Source: Streptomyces sp. NBC_00663 (GTDB taxonomy: Bacteria; Actinomycetota; Actinomycetes; Streptomycetales; Streptomycetaceae). From it: 64,000 nt of DNA. A program made the translations under genes and the position numbers. Every line of letters begins with the position of its first letter. The stretch's first letter is position 1. Shown here piece by piece: positions 1 to 7,861 of the stretch. The notes under the pieces are model-generated. The model was not told the origin of the DNA and did no database searches. It saw only the letters and a list, made by a program, of their open reading frames with translations. The stretch spans positions 5,146,001 through 5,210,000 of the forward strand of contig NZ_CP109027.1 in assembly GCF_036226885.1 (NCBI RefSeq). The letters run 5' to 3'.

Positions 1-644
1 ACGCCCCAGGTGACGGCGGTGCCGACGGCCAGCGCGGGCAGGGTGCGGCGCAGCAGCAGGCCGGACAGGGCGCCCAGGGCGAGGCCGCACAGGGGCAGGG
101 CGAGGGCGACGGTGCCGTTGGCGACGAAGGTCTCGGAGTCCATCCACTGGAGGAACACCGGGAACGGGTTCGCCTCGTAGACCAGGCGGTGCAGCAGCAC
201 CAGCACGGTCGTGCCGGCGGTGAGCAGGGCGGCCGGCACGGTCAGCTTGGTGACCAGCCAGCGGGCCGGGGTCACGGACTGCGTCCAGGCCAGCCGCGCG
301 GTGCCGTTCTCCATCTCGCGGCCGATGAGGGCGGCTCCCGCCCAGGCGGCGACGGGGAGACACAGCCAGGCGAGGGCCATCTCGGGCAGTCGTACGGCCC
401 GGTAGTAGCCGTTGACCGTGGTGTCCCACATGCAGGCGTCGATGTCGTCGGGGCACTGGCGTCGCCAGTTGGCCCAGGCGTCGGTCACGGCGGGGCCGTA
501 CGCCCACAGCAGGCAGCCCGCGGCGGCGGCCACGACGAGCAGCCAGACGATCAGCGCGCCGCGGTGCAGGCGCAGCACGGTCCGGCCGGTGGCGGCGGGG
601 CGCGCGGGTCTCGCCCGGGCGGTCTCCGGGGCGGTGAGGGTCAT
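1..644 (-). CDS. ABC transporter permease (partial, C-terminus beyond window)
   Basis: Membrane subunit of a YtrA-type ABC transporter. The ATG at 644 begins 214 codons that stay open to the window edge, so the C-terminus is missing. A hydrophobic segment (IVWLLVVAAAAGCLLW) follows the short basic N-terminus, and further segments lie around residues 95-110, 150-170 and 180-210. It is clearly paralogous to the next gene upstream: both contain WAGAAL-GRE-E-GTARLAWTQS and a matching LLVLLH segment. It is the last gene of a leftward regulator/ATPase/permease/permease operon. Substrate unknown. A rival upstream start inside the repeat at 721-804 hits a stop codon after about 15 residues, so I keep ATG 644. 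Confidence 0.85.
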   Translation of the reverse strand, partial: MTLTAPETARARPARPAATGRTVLRLHRGALIVWLLVVAAAAGCLLWAYGPAVTDAWANWRRQCPDDIDACMWDTTVNGYYRAVRLPEMALAWLCLPVAAWAGAALIGREMENGTARLAWTQSVTPARWLVTKLTVPAALLTAGTTVLVLLHRLVYEANPFPVFLQWMDSETFVANGTVALALPLCGLALGALSGLLLRRTLPALAVGTAVTWG

Positions 645-720
645 ACGGGGGCTCCTGGCGGGGACGGGTGCGGGGCGTGCGGGCGGGGACGGTGCGGTGT
701 CTTTTCAGAAGGAGCGTGAG

Positions 721-804
721 GGCGGTGCGGTCGTGGTGCCGGCGGTGCTCATGGGGTGCGTGGGGGCGGTGCGGTCGTGGTGCCGGCGGTGTTCATGAGG
801 TGCG
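721..804. repeat. 40-bp direct repeat, two copies
   Basis: Positions 721-760 and 765-804 are near-identical (two mismatches, period 44). The right copy overlaps the stop codon of the permease ending at 793. The left copy lies in the gap before the downstream permease and carries a frame starting MSTAGTTTAPP on the minus strand that stops quickly. It looks like a local duplication between the two related permease genes. Confidence 0.8.
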
Positions 805-1785
805 CTTGCGCGTGCCGGTCTCGCGGTGCAGCAGCCGGAAGGCCAGCAGGGTCAGCAGGGCGGTGAGGGCGAGGACCAGCCCGGTCGCGATCAGTTGCAT
901 CGGCCAGTAGTGGGAGGCCGGGTGGTAGTCGCGGTACCAGCCGACTGCGTCGAACTTGTCGTAGAACGCGAGGCAGGCGTCGTTCTCGGAGTTGGCGCAG
1001 GTCGCATTGGAGATGTGCGCTCCGGTGGCGGTGACGATGCCTTCGTCGACGCCGAGGCCGCCGCCGGTCGGGACGAAACGCTTCAGACCGACCACGCTGG
1101 TGGACGTGGTCCACAGGTGGGGCATGACCAGCTGGACGGCGTACCAGAGCAGGCCGGTGAAGCCGAGGCCCGCGACCAGGGCCGGCAGGGAACCGCGCCG
1201 GAGCAGGCCCGCGAGGGCGCCGCCGACGAGGCCGGCCAGGGCGAGGGCGACCACGACCGGGCCGTTGGCGTAGAAGGTCGGCAGGTCGTACCAGCTCTTG
1301 AGGCTGCCGATCCGGCCCTTGCCCGCCGACCACGCCAGGTGGTGCAGCAGGACCAGCAGGCCGGTGCCCGCGGTGACCACGGCCGCCGGAAGCGCCAGCC
1401 GGGAGGCGAACCAGCGGAGCGGGGAGGTGCTCTGCGTCCACGCCAGCCGGGCGGTGCCCGTCTCCACCTCGCGGCCGGTGAGGGCGGCGCCCGCCCAGGC
1501 GGCGACCAGGAAGGGGGCGGCGAGGACGGCGTAGGTCGTATAGCCGTAGATGTCCTTGTAGTGGATGATCGCGGCCTGGTCGTACGCGCACGTCGCTTGC
1601 TGGCAGGCGTCGTACGCCCGCCAGGCCGCCGCGGACGCGTTCGCGAGCGGGCCGCGCAGCCACAGCAGAACACCGGAGACGGCGACGACCACGGCCGTCC
1701 ACAGGAGGAGGGCCGGGCGGTGCAGGCGGATCAGCCAGCGGGTGAGGTGCGGGGAGCCGGCCGTGGGCGGGGTGAGGACGGTCAC
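793..1785 (-). CDS. ABC transporter permease
   Basis: A 330-residue multi-spanning membrane protein, permease of the exporter encoded with the ATPase at 1782-2684. A hydrophobic segment at about residues 28-45 (ALLLWTAVVVAVSGVLLWL) is followed by an extracytoplasmic stretch with several Cys residues, then four or five more hydrophobic segments. The last ends near residue 320 before a basic tail. ATG 1785 overlaps the ATPase stop by 4 bp (ATGA), indicating translational coupling. Its N-terminal half parallels the permease at 1-644, so the operon carries two related permeases that may heterodimerise. Substrate unknown; such GntR-linked exporters often respond to envelope stress or antibiotics. 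Confidence 0.88.
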   Translation of the reverse strand: MTVLTPPTAGSPHLTRWLIRLHRPALLLWTAVVVAVSGVLLWLRGPLANASAAAWRAYDACQQATCAYDQAAIIHYKDIYGYTTYAVLAAPFLVAAWAGAALTGREVETGTARLAWTQSTSPLRWFASRLALPAAVVTAGTGLLVLLHHLAWSAGKGRIGSLKSWYDLPTFYANGPVVVALALAGLVGGALAGLLRRGSLPALVAGLGFTGLLWYAVQLVMPHLWTTSTSVVGLKRFVPTGGGLGVDEGIVTATGAHISNATCANSENDACLAFYDKFDAVGWYRDYHPASHYWPMQLIATGLVLALTALLTLLAFRLLHRETGTRKRTS

Positions 1786-2684
1786 GCGACGGACTCCTCA
1801 CGGCACTTCACCGCGGTGGCCGGCGTCGGCGCCCCGGGGTTGCGCAGATAGGACAGGACCAGCTCCTCCAGGGTGGGCGTGCCGGTGCGCCAGTCGGTGG
1901 GGAGCGGCGCGGCCGGGCGGATCAGGGCGGTGAGCTGGCGGCCCGTGGTGCGGGACTCGACGACGGTGTGCGGGGCGAGGTCGGTGTCGGCGGTGGTCGA
2001 CACGCGCGCGTGGGTCTCCAGCAGTGCGTCGATCTCCCCGGCGAGCCGGACCCGGCCGCCGCCGATGAGCAGGAGGTGGTCGCAGGAGTCCTCCAGCTCG
2101 GCCACCACGTGCGAGGACATGACGATCGTGGTGCCGTGCTGGGCCGCCTGGGACATCAGGACGCCCATCAGCTCGTGCCGGGCCAGTGGGTCGAGGTCGG
2201 CCATGGGCTCGTCCAGGAGCAGCAGTTCGGGCCGTTTGCCGAGGGCGAGGGCGAGGGCGACGCGGGTGCGCTGGCCGCCGGACAGGGAGCGGACGCGGGC
2301 CTTCGGGTCGAGGTCGCCGCCGGCCACGATGGCCTCGGCGGCGCGCGTGTCCCAGCGCCCGGGGTTGAGGTCGGCGCCCATGCGGAGCGTCTCGGCGACG
2401 GTGAGCTGCGGGTAGAGCGGCTTGTCCTGGGCGACGAAGCCCACGCGTGCGCGTGCCTCGCCCACGGGGCCGCCGAGGACGGCGAGGCGGCCCTCGGTCG
2501 GCGCCATGAGGCCGGCCGCGAGGGCGAGCAGGGTGGACTTGCCCGCCCCGTTGGGGCCGACGACGGCGCAGACGCGGCCGGCGGGGAGCGTGAAGGAGCA
2601 GTCCCGCAGGGCCCATCCGGCGCTCCGCCGCAGCCGGCCGAAGCGCTTGCCCAGCGCGGCTGCCTCGAGGGCGGTGTCGGTCAT
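1782..2684 (-). CDS. ABC transporter ATP-binding protein
   Basis: A 300-residue nucleotide-binding subunit. It has Walker A GPNGAGKS near residue 43, a Q-loop (VAQDK), the signature LSGGQRTR, Walker B LLLLDEPMADLD and an H-loop in SSHVV. The roughly 80 residues after the ATPase core are typical of drug/lantibiotic-type exporters (CcmA/YtrB class). ATG 2684 overlaps the regulator stop by 4 bp, and its own stop overlaps the permease start by 4 bp, so regulator, ATPase and permease are one transcription unit. Confidence 0.93.
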   Translation of the reverse strand: MTDTALEAAALGKRFGRLRRSAGWALRDCSFTLPAGRVCAVVGPNGAGKSTLLALAAGLMAPTEGRLAVLGGPVGEARARVGFVAQDKPLYPQLTVAETLRMGADLNPGRWDTRAAEAIVAGGDLDPKARVRSLSGGQRTRVALALALGKRPELLLLDEPMADLDPLARHELMGVLMSQAAQHGTTIVMSSHVVAELEDSCDHLLLIGGGRVRLAGEIDALLETHARVSTTADTDLAPHTVVESRTTGRQLTALIRPAAPLPTDWRTGTPTLEELVLSYLRNPGAPTPATAVKCREESVA

Positions 2685-3127
2685 GAGGGGTCTCCCTGGC
2701 TGTGCTTGGTCGAGGCGGGCTGCTTGGCCGAGGCGGACTCTTCGGAGAGCCGAGCCGAGAAGTGCTTGTCGAGTACGGCGGTGAAGAGTGCCGCCACGTC
2801 GTCCCGGTCGAGGCCGGAGTCGAGGGCCTTGGCGGTCCAGTCCTCCAGCTCGGTGTGCAGGGGCGAGTCGGCGGGGGCGGCGCCGAGGCCGCGGCGCACG
2901 AAGGTGCCGAGCCCGCGGCGGGCCTCGACCAGTCCCTCGCGCTCCAGCTCTCGGTAGGCCTTGAGCACGGTGTTCGGATTGATGGCGGTTGCCTCGACGA
3001 CCTCACGGGCCGTGGGCAGCTTGTCGCCGGGTTCCAGCAGGCCCAGGCGTAGCGCTTGTTTCGTCTGTTGCACGATCTGCACGTACGTGGCGACGCCGGA
3101 GTGCCGGTCGATGCGGTACTCGAGCAC
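2681..3127 (-). CDS. GntR-family regulator, YtrA subfamily
   Basis: Short GntR regulator (148 residues) with an N-terminal winged helix-turn-helix (TYVQIVQQTKQALRLG then NTVLKAYRELEREGL) and a short C-terminal dimerisation helix region, as in YtrA proteins, which repress their own ABC operon. I chose GTG 3127 (reads VLEYRIDRHSG), the usual family start; a longer in-frame ATG at 3184 would read straight through the palindrome at 3134-3171. The gene heads the ABC operon. The perfect palindrome just upstream overlaps its ribosome-binding site and is the likely autoregulatory operator. Confidence 0.9.
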   Translation of the reverse strand: MLEYRIDRHSGVATYVQIVQQTKQALRLGLLEPGDKLPTAREVVEATAINPNTVLKAYRELEREGLVEARRGLGTFVRRGLGAAPADSPLHTELEDWTAKALDSGLDRDDVAALFTAVLDKHFSARLSEESASAKQPASTKHSQGDPS

Positions 3128-3133
3128 CCGTAC

Positions 3134-3171
3134 AACCACCCTTTCACTAATTGAGTAGTGAAAGGGTGGTT
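3134..3171. promoter_or_regulatory. Perfect 16-bp-arm palindrome, likely operator of the GntR/ABC operon
   Basis: Arms 3134-3149 and 3156-3171 are perfect inverted repeats around a 6-nt AT-rich centre, with the inner core ACTA...TAGT. The site ends 7 bp from the GTG start of the GntR gene. The minus-strand arm supplies the purine-rich AAAGGGTGG that would be the Shine-Dalgarno sequence, so a bound regulator or an RNA hairpin could both block expression. It also lies upstream of the divergent sigma-factor gene. Confidence 0.85.
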
Positions 3172-3238
3172 CAAAGGTGGCCACAAAGTCAAGCCCGATT
3201 CCGTGAACCGATCGGTGGGGCTCGTGCGATGAGGGGGT

Positions 3239-3778
3239 GTGAGCGAGACGAGAAGCGACGGAGATCTGCTGCGGGCCGCGGCGGACGGGGACCGGCGCGC
3301 CTTCGAGGAGCTGTACCGGCGGTTCGCGCCCTGGCTGACCGCGCGACTGCGGGGCCGGTGCGCCGACGCCGGGATAGTCGACGACGTCGTGCAGGAGACG
3401 TTCCTCGCGATCTGGCGCGGCACGGCCCGCTACCGGGAGGACGGCGACGTGACCGGGTGGCTGTGGCGGATCGGATCACGGCGACTGGTCGACGCGCTGC
3501 GCGGCGACGGGGCGCGGGGCCGGATGCGGCAGGCGCTGGCCCGGCTGCGGCATCGCCACGAGGCGTCCGCGGAGGAGCGCGTGCTCGCGGGGGTGGAGCA
3601 CGGGGACCTCGCCGGCGCCCTGGTCCGGCTCTCCCCCGAACTCCGCGCGGTCCTCCAGGCGACGGTCATCGACGGACTGACCACCCGCGAGGCCGCCGTC
3701 GTCCTGGGAATTCCGCCCGGGACGGTCAAGACGCGGGCGCTGCGGGCCCGCAAGCAACTGCGGGAGGCGCTGGCATGA
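3239..3778 (+). CDS. ECF-type RNA polymerase sigma factor
   Basis: A 179-residue sigma-70 family factor with only regions 2 and 4. Region 2 spans about residues 20-85 (AFEELYRRF, then DDVVQETFLAIWRG and VTGWLWRIGSRRLVD). Region 4 spans about residues 125-178, with the helix-turn-helix TTREAAVVLGIPPGTVKTRA. GTG 3239 is used; GGGGG lies just upstream. The next gene carries a ZAS zinc motif and is the probable cognate anti-sigma factor, followed by an ABC transporter in the same operon. Confidence 0.92.
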   Translation: MSETRSDGDLLRAAADGDRRAFEELYRRFAPWLTARLRGRCADAGIVDDVVQETFLAIWRGTARYREDGDVTGWLWRIGSRRLVDALRGDGARGRMRQALARLRHRHEASAEERVLAGVEHGDLAGALVRLSPELRAVLQATVIDGLTTREAAVVLGIPPGTVKTRALRARKQLREALA

Positions 3779-3836
3779 GCGGGCGGATGGACGGACGGGG
3801 ACTGCGGGGCCGTGCGAGGACAGCGGAGGTGACGGC

Positions 3837-4655
3837 ATGACGTGGCATGTGGATGCCGAGGATCTACGGGCCTACGCCCAGGGCGAGCTGGCGGCGCCCC
3901 GGCTCTGGTCCGCCGACACGCACCTGATGTCCTGCGCGGACTGCCGAGAGGCGCTCGCCTCGGTGAGCGACCCGGTCGCCCTCGACACCGGCTGGGAGCG
4001 GCTCGACGCCGAACTCGACGTCCCCCGAAGGGGGCTGTTCGAGGCGCTGCTCGTGCGGCTCGGCGTCGCCGACCATGTCGCGCGGTTGCTCACGGCGACA
4101 CCCGTGCTGCGCCGCTCATGGCTGGCGGCGGTGGTGTTCCTGCTGCTGACGACCGTGGGCGTGGTCTACACGGCCGACTCGCCGACCCTCTTCCTCGCCC
4201 TGGCCCCGCTGCTCCCGCTCGCCGGTGTCGCGCTGTCGTACGGCCCCGCGCTGGACCCGACGTACGAGATGGCGGTCGTCAGCCCGGTGCACGGCTTCCG
4301 GCTGCTGATGATCCGCACGGTGGCGGTGCTCGCCGCAGGCCTGGGCCTCAACGGCCTGGCGACTCTCGCCCTCCCCTCCTACGGCCTGCGCGCGCTGGCC
4401 TGGCTGCTGCCCGCGCTCGCCCTGACCGCGACCGGCCTCGCGCTCACCCCGCGCCTGGGCCCGGTGCTCGCGCCGTCCCTGGTCGGCGGGGCGTGGATCG
4501 CGCTGCTCGTCGCCGCCGACCGGGCCGGCGACGGCCCGCTCGTGCCGTTCACCGCGGCCGGCCAGGGCGCCGCCGCGGCGGTCGCCGCCCTCGCGGTCGG
4601 CCTGCTCTTCCTCGTACGCGACCGTTTCGACGTCTTCCACAGGAGTGCCGTATGA
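3837..4655 (+). CDS. Membrane anti-sigma factor (zinc-finger ZAS type)
   Basis: 272 residues. The N-terminal cytoplasmic ZAS-like motif is His29-x3-Cys33-x2-Cys36, which in characterised anti-sigma factors binds zinc and wraps the cognate ECF sigma. From residue 95 on it is strongly hydrophobic with about six membrane segments (for example SWLAAVVFLLLTTVGVVYTA), more than the usual single span. It may therefore sense membrane state or contact the ABC permease encoded in the same operon. Its stop overlaps the ABC ATPase start by 4 bp. Confidence 0.85.
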   Translation: MTWHVDAEDLRAYAQGELAAPRLWSADTHLMSCADCREALASVSDPVALDTGWERLDAELDVPRRGLFEALLVRLGVADHVARLLTATPVLRRSWLAAVVFLLLTTVGVVYTADSPTLFLALAPLLPLAGVALSYGPALDPTYEMAVVSPVHGFRLLMIRTVAVLAAGLGLNGLATLALPSYGLRALAWLLPALALTATGLALTPRLGPVLAPSLVGGAWIALLVAADRAGDGPLVPFTAAGQGAAAAVAALAVGLLFLVRDRFDVFHRSAV

Positions 4656-5515
4656 CACCCACCGTCTCCGCCGAGGGGCTCAGCCTCCATTACGGCGGTA
4701 CCCGCGCCCTCGACGACGTGTCGCTGCGGCTGACCCGGGGCGTCACCGGGCTGCTCGGCCCCAACGGGGCGGGAAAGACCACCCTGTTGCGGGTGCTGGC
4801 CACGGCCGTCCCCGCCGACCGCGGCGCCTTCACGGTGCTGGGGAACGACCCGGGCACCGCGCGCGGCCGGCAGGAGGTCCGGCGGCGGCTCGGCTATCTG
4901 CCCCAGACCCCCGGCTTCCACCCGGACTTCACGGCCTTCGAGTTCGTCGACTACGTGGCGATCCTGAAGGAGCTCACCGACCGCGGCGCCCGCCATCGCG
5001 AGGTGCGGCGCGTGCTCGACGAGGTCGACCTGGGCGACGTCCGCGCCAAGCGCATCAAGAAGCTGTCCGGCGGCATGCGACAGCGGGTGGCGCTGGCCGC
5101 GGCGCTCGTCGGCGACCCCGGTTTCCTCGTCCTGGACGAGCCGACGGTCGGCCTCGACCCCGAACAGCGCATGCGCTTCCGGGAGTTGATCGCCCGGGCG
5201 GGCGAGGGCCGGACCGTGCTCCTGTCCACCCACCAGACGGAGGACGTGGCGATGCTCTGCCACCGCGTCGTGGTGATGGCGAGCGGTCGGATCCGCTTCG
5301 ACGGCACCCCGGCCGAGCTGACCGCGGTGGCCGCCGGACGCGTGTGGCACAGCGCGGAACGCGACCCGGGCGCGAAGGCGGGCTGGCGCACCGGCACCGG
5401 CTCCTTCCGCAACGTGGGCAGCCCGCCCGCCGGCGCCGACCTAGCCGACCCCACCCTGGAGGACGGCTATCTGCTCACCCTCGACGACGCGGGCGTGGAG
5501 GTGGCGGCGGCATGA
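4652..5515 (+). CDS. ABC transporter ATP-binding protein
   Basis: 287-residue ATPase subunit with Walker A GPNGAGKT near residue 38, Q-loop LPQTPGF, signature LSGGMRQR, Walker B FLVLDEPTVGLD and H-loop STHQTED. ATG 4652 overlaps the anti-sigma stop (ATGA), and the stop overlaps the permease start at 5512. It energises the membrane subunit that follows. Regulation by the linked sigma factor is inferred from the operon only. Confidence 0.93.
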   Translation: MTPTVSAEGLSLHYGGTRALDDVSLRLTRGVTGLLGPNGAGKTTLLRVLATAVPADRGAFTVLGNDPGTARGRQEVRRRLGYLPQTPGFHPDFTAFEFVDYVAILKELTDRGARHREVRRVLDEVDLGDVRAKRIKKLSGGMRQRVALAAALVGDPGFLVLDEPTVGLDPEQRMRFRELIARAGEGRTVLLSTHQTEDVAMLCHRVVVMASGRIRFDGTPAELTAVAAGRVWHSAERDPGAKAGWRTGTGSFRNVGSPPAGADLADPTLEDGYLLTLDDAGVEVAAA

Positions 5516-7032
5516 GCGCGGTCATGGAGGCGGCCCCGACCGCCACGCGGACACCGTCACAGAACTCCTGGGCGGCCGTGTTCGCCCTGGCGCGCTTCGA
5601 GGCGCGCCGGCTCCTGACGACCGTCCCGGTGCTCCTCGGCTTCCTCGTCTACGCGGCCTGGATCGTGTGGCGCGCCCTGGACTACGCGGACGGCTACCCG
5701 GCCCTCCAGGACGCCGACCGCGCCACGCAGGGCGGCCCGCTCTTCGTCGGCCTCGCGGTCCTGCTGGCCGTGAACCAGACCGTGCTGAGATCCCGCCGCC
5801 GCGACACGGAACGGCACTTCACGGTGCTGGTGATGAGCACGGCACACCGGACGGCCGCGCATCTGCTCTCCGTGGTCCCGGCCGTCCTGCTCACCGCGGT
5901 GTGCGTGGCCGGCCAGTTCACCTGGCAGGCGCTCAAGCCGGGCGCGCTCGGGCACGGTTCGCCGGGCGAGCTGCTGGTCGGGCCGCTGACGGTGCTGGCG
6001 TTCGGGGCTGCCGGGGTGCTGCTCGCCCGCCTGGTGCGGACGGCCTTCACGGCACCGCTGGTCGTGGTCTTCTTCCTGTTCCTCTTCCTCCTCAGCACCG
6101 GCGGGGGCGTCGACGACGGCTGGACGCGCTGGCTGACCCCGGTCATAGGCGTGGCCAGCAGCAACACCCTGCCCTCCGACCTGATCGGCCGCCCCGCCGC
6201 CTGGCACGCCCTCTATCTCGCCGCGCTCGGCCTGACCGTGGCGCTGCTCGCGGTGCTGGTCGGCGGCGGCCTCCGGGCGCGGTCCGTGCAGGCCGGGTTC
6301 GCCGGGGCGCTGGCGCTGACGGTCCTCGGCGCGGTCGCCCAGGGCCAGGGTGTCGCCCCGGACGTGACGGCAGCCCGGGAGCGGGCCTCGCTCCACCCCG
6401 AGCAGGTGCAGACCTGCGTGGAGCGGGACGGGTCGCGCTACTGCGCCTTCCCCGAGTGGCGGGGCCGGACCGCGGACTGGGCACGGACCGTGGCCGAGGT
6501 GCAGTCCCTCGCCGGCGGCACGGCCCACGACCAGAGCCTGCTCGTCCGCCAGCGGATCGACGCGCGCTACGGCCTCGACGGCGACTCCGCCCTCGAACCC
6601 GCCGCGACCCCGGGCCAGGTGACGGTGGGCACGGCCTGGGGCGGCAACCGCGTCCCGGAGTTCTCGGTCGCCGTCGCCGGGGTCCTGGTCACCGGCGACG
6701 AGAAGACGACCGGTGACCTGTGCGACGGCCGCATGGTCACCCTCATGTGGCTGGCCCTGGCCGGGCGGTCCGACCCGATCGGCGCCCTCAAGAACGTCCG
6801 TCTGGACGACAGCGCGAGCGGCTCGGCGATCGTCCTGTCCCAGACGAACCCGCTGCTGATGACGGCCGGTCAGACGACCGTCGTGCGCAAGCTGCTGGAG
6901 CAGCCGCGGGACGGGGTGGCGGCGAAGGTGAAGGCGAACTGGACCGACCTGACCTCGCCGAAGGTGACGACGGCCCGGGCGGCCGAACTGCTGGGTGTGA
7001 AGGCAAAGGTGGGGGCGGACAAGTGCGAGTGA
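5512..7032 (+). CDS. ABC transporter permease with large extracytoplasmic domain
   Basis: A 506-residue membrane subunit paired with the ATPase just upstream (4-bp overlap). A hydrophobic segment near residues 35-55 (LLTTVPVLLGFLVYAAWIVW) is followed by five more through about residue 275. The remaining roughly 230 residues form a soluble domain starting near the Cys pair TCVERDGSRYCAF, probably outside the membrane. Substrate unknown. Confidence 0.87.
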   Translation: MSAVMEAAPTATRTPSQNSWAAVFALARFEARRLLTTVPVLLGFLVYAAWIVWRALDYADGYPALQDADRATQGGPLFVGLAVLLAVNQTVLRSRRRDTERHFTVLVMSTAHRTAAHLLSVVPAVLLTAVCVAGQFTWQALKPGALGHGSPGELLVGPLTVLAFGAAGVLLARLVRTAFTAPLVVVFFLFLFLLSTGGGVDDGWTRWLTPVIGVASSNTLPSDLIGRPAAWHALYLAALGLTVALLAVLVGGGLRARSVQAGFAGALALTVLGAVAQGQGVAPDVTAARERASLHPEQVQTCVERDGSRYCAFPEWRGRTADWARTVAEVQSLAGGTAHDQSLLVRQRIDARYGLDGDSALEPAATPGQVTVGTAWGGNRVPEFSVAVAGVLVTGDEKTTGDLCDGRMVTLMWLALAGRSDPIGALKNVRLDDSASGSAIVLSQTNPLLMTAGQTTVVRKLLEQPRDGVAAKVKANWTDLTSPKVTTARAAELLGVKAKVGADKCE

Positions 7033-7094
7033 GTGAAGGGCTGGTGCGGCGTGTCCCGCCGCGCCCCACCCAAGGCGAAGGCGGGGGTGGACGG

Positions 7095-7739
7095 ATGAGA
7101 GTGACCGTGGCGCTGGTGGCGCCCGTCCTGCGCACCCTTCCCTGGCGGGCGCTCGGTGCCGCCGGTGCCGTGGGGCTGCTGATCGTCTCGATGGCGCGGC
7201 TGACCACCGGGGTCGACGAGCTGCTGGCGCTGAACCTGCTGCGGGCCGGCGTCCTGGCCTTCGCCCTCGGCCTGGCGTTCGTACTGGACGACCCGGCCCG
7301 GCACACCACGGCTCCGGTACCGACCCGCAGACCCGTCCGTCACGCCCTGCGGCTGGCGCTGGTCGCGCCGTTCACCGCGGTGTGGTGGACGGCGGCGCTC
7401 CTGCTCGTGCCGGACGGCATACGTCCGTCCGTGGGCGACGTGACCCTGGAGGCGGGCGCCGCCTTCACCCTGGCGCTCGCGGCGTCGGCGGCGGCGATCC
7501 GCTTCACCCAGGCGGCGGAGCCGGGACAGGCGGTGGCCGGCGCGGTGCTCACGACGGCCGTCCTCGGGCTGCTGCTGTTGCCGGGGCGCTGGGCGCTGTT
7601 CGTGGGGCCGGAGGACCCGCGATGGGGAGCGGCACATGACCGGTGGGGGATGGTGCTGGCCGGCGCGGTGGTGATGTGGGGGGTGTGCGGACCGGAGCCG
7701 TTGAAGCGGAGAGCGCCTTTCAGCACGTCCGGCGTTTGA
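7095..7739 (+). CDS. Hypothetical integral membrane protein
   Basis: 214 residues with about six hydrophobic segments (for example ALGAAGAVGLLIVSMARL near residue 15, AAFTLALAASAAAI near 130 and VLTTAVLGLLLL near 155). It lies 62 bp after the ABC permease on the same strand and is probably a further component of the sigma/anti-sigma/ABC operon. Its last 6-7 codons (ending FSTSGV) and stop lie within the dispersed repeat at 7720-7791, so the natural C-terminus may have been altered by repeat insertion. No recognised family. Confidence 0.75.
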   Translation: MRVTVALVAPVLRTLPWRALGAAGAVGLLIVSMARLTTGVDELLALNLLRAGVLAFALGLAFVLDDPARHTTAPVPTRRPVRHALRLALVAPFTAVWWTAALLLVPDGIRPSVGDVTLEAGAAFTLALAASAAAIRFTQAAEPGQAVAGAVLTTAVLGLLLLPGRWALFVGPEDPRWGAAHDRWGMVLAGAVVMWGVCGPEPLKRRAPFSTSGV

Positions 7740-7791
7740 GGACGAGGCCCGTTCAGGGCCGAAGCGGTGGGCTGGGGGCGGCAGCCCCCAG
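7720..7791. repeat. Dispersed Streptomyces repeat, family A, copy 1
   Basis: Begins with a CGTCCGGCGTTTGAGGACGA module, then a GGCCC...GGGCC segment, and ends with the hairpin CTGGGGGC-GGCA-GCCCCCAG. The same arrangement recurs at 35104-35176. From memory such elements are common between convergent genes in Streptomyces. Here it lies between a rightward gene and leftward mshD and probably acts as a bidirectional terminator. Confidence 0.8.
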
Positions 7792-7861
7792 GCGGATGAC
7801 ACGGACGCCGGGCGCGGCGCAATCCCACGCCGCGTCACATCGGCTCACGCCAGCGCCCGCG

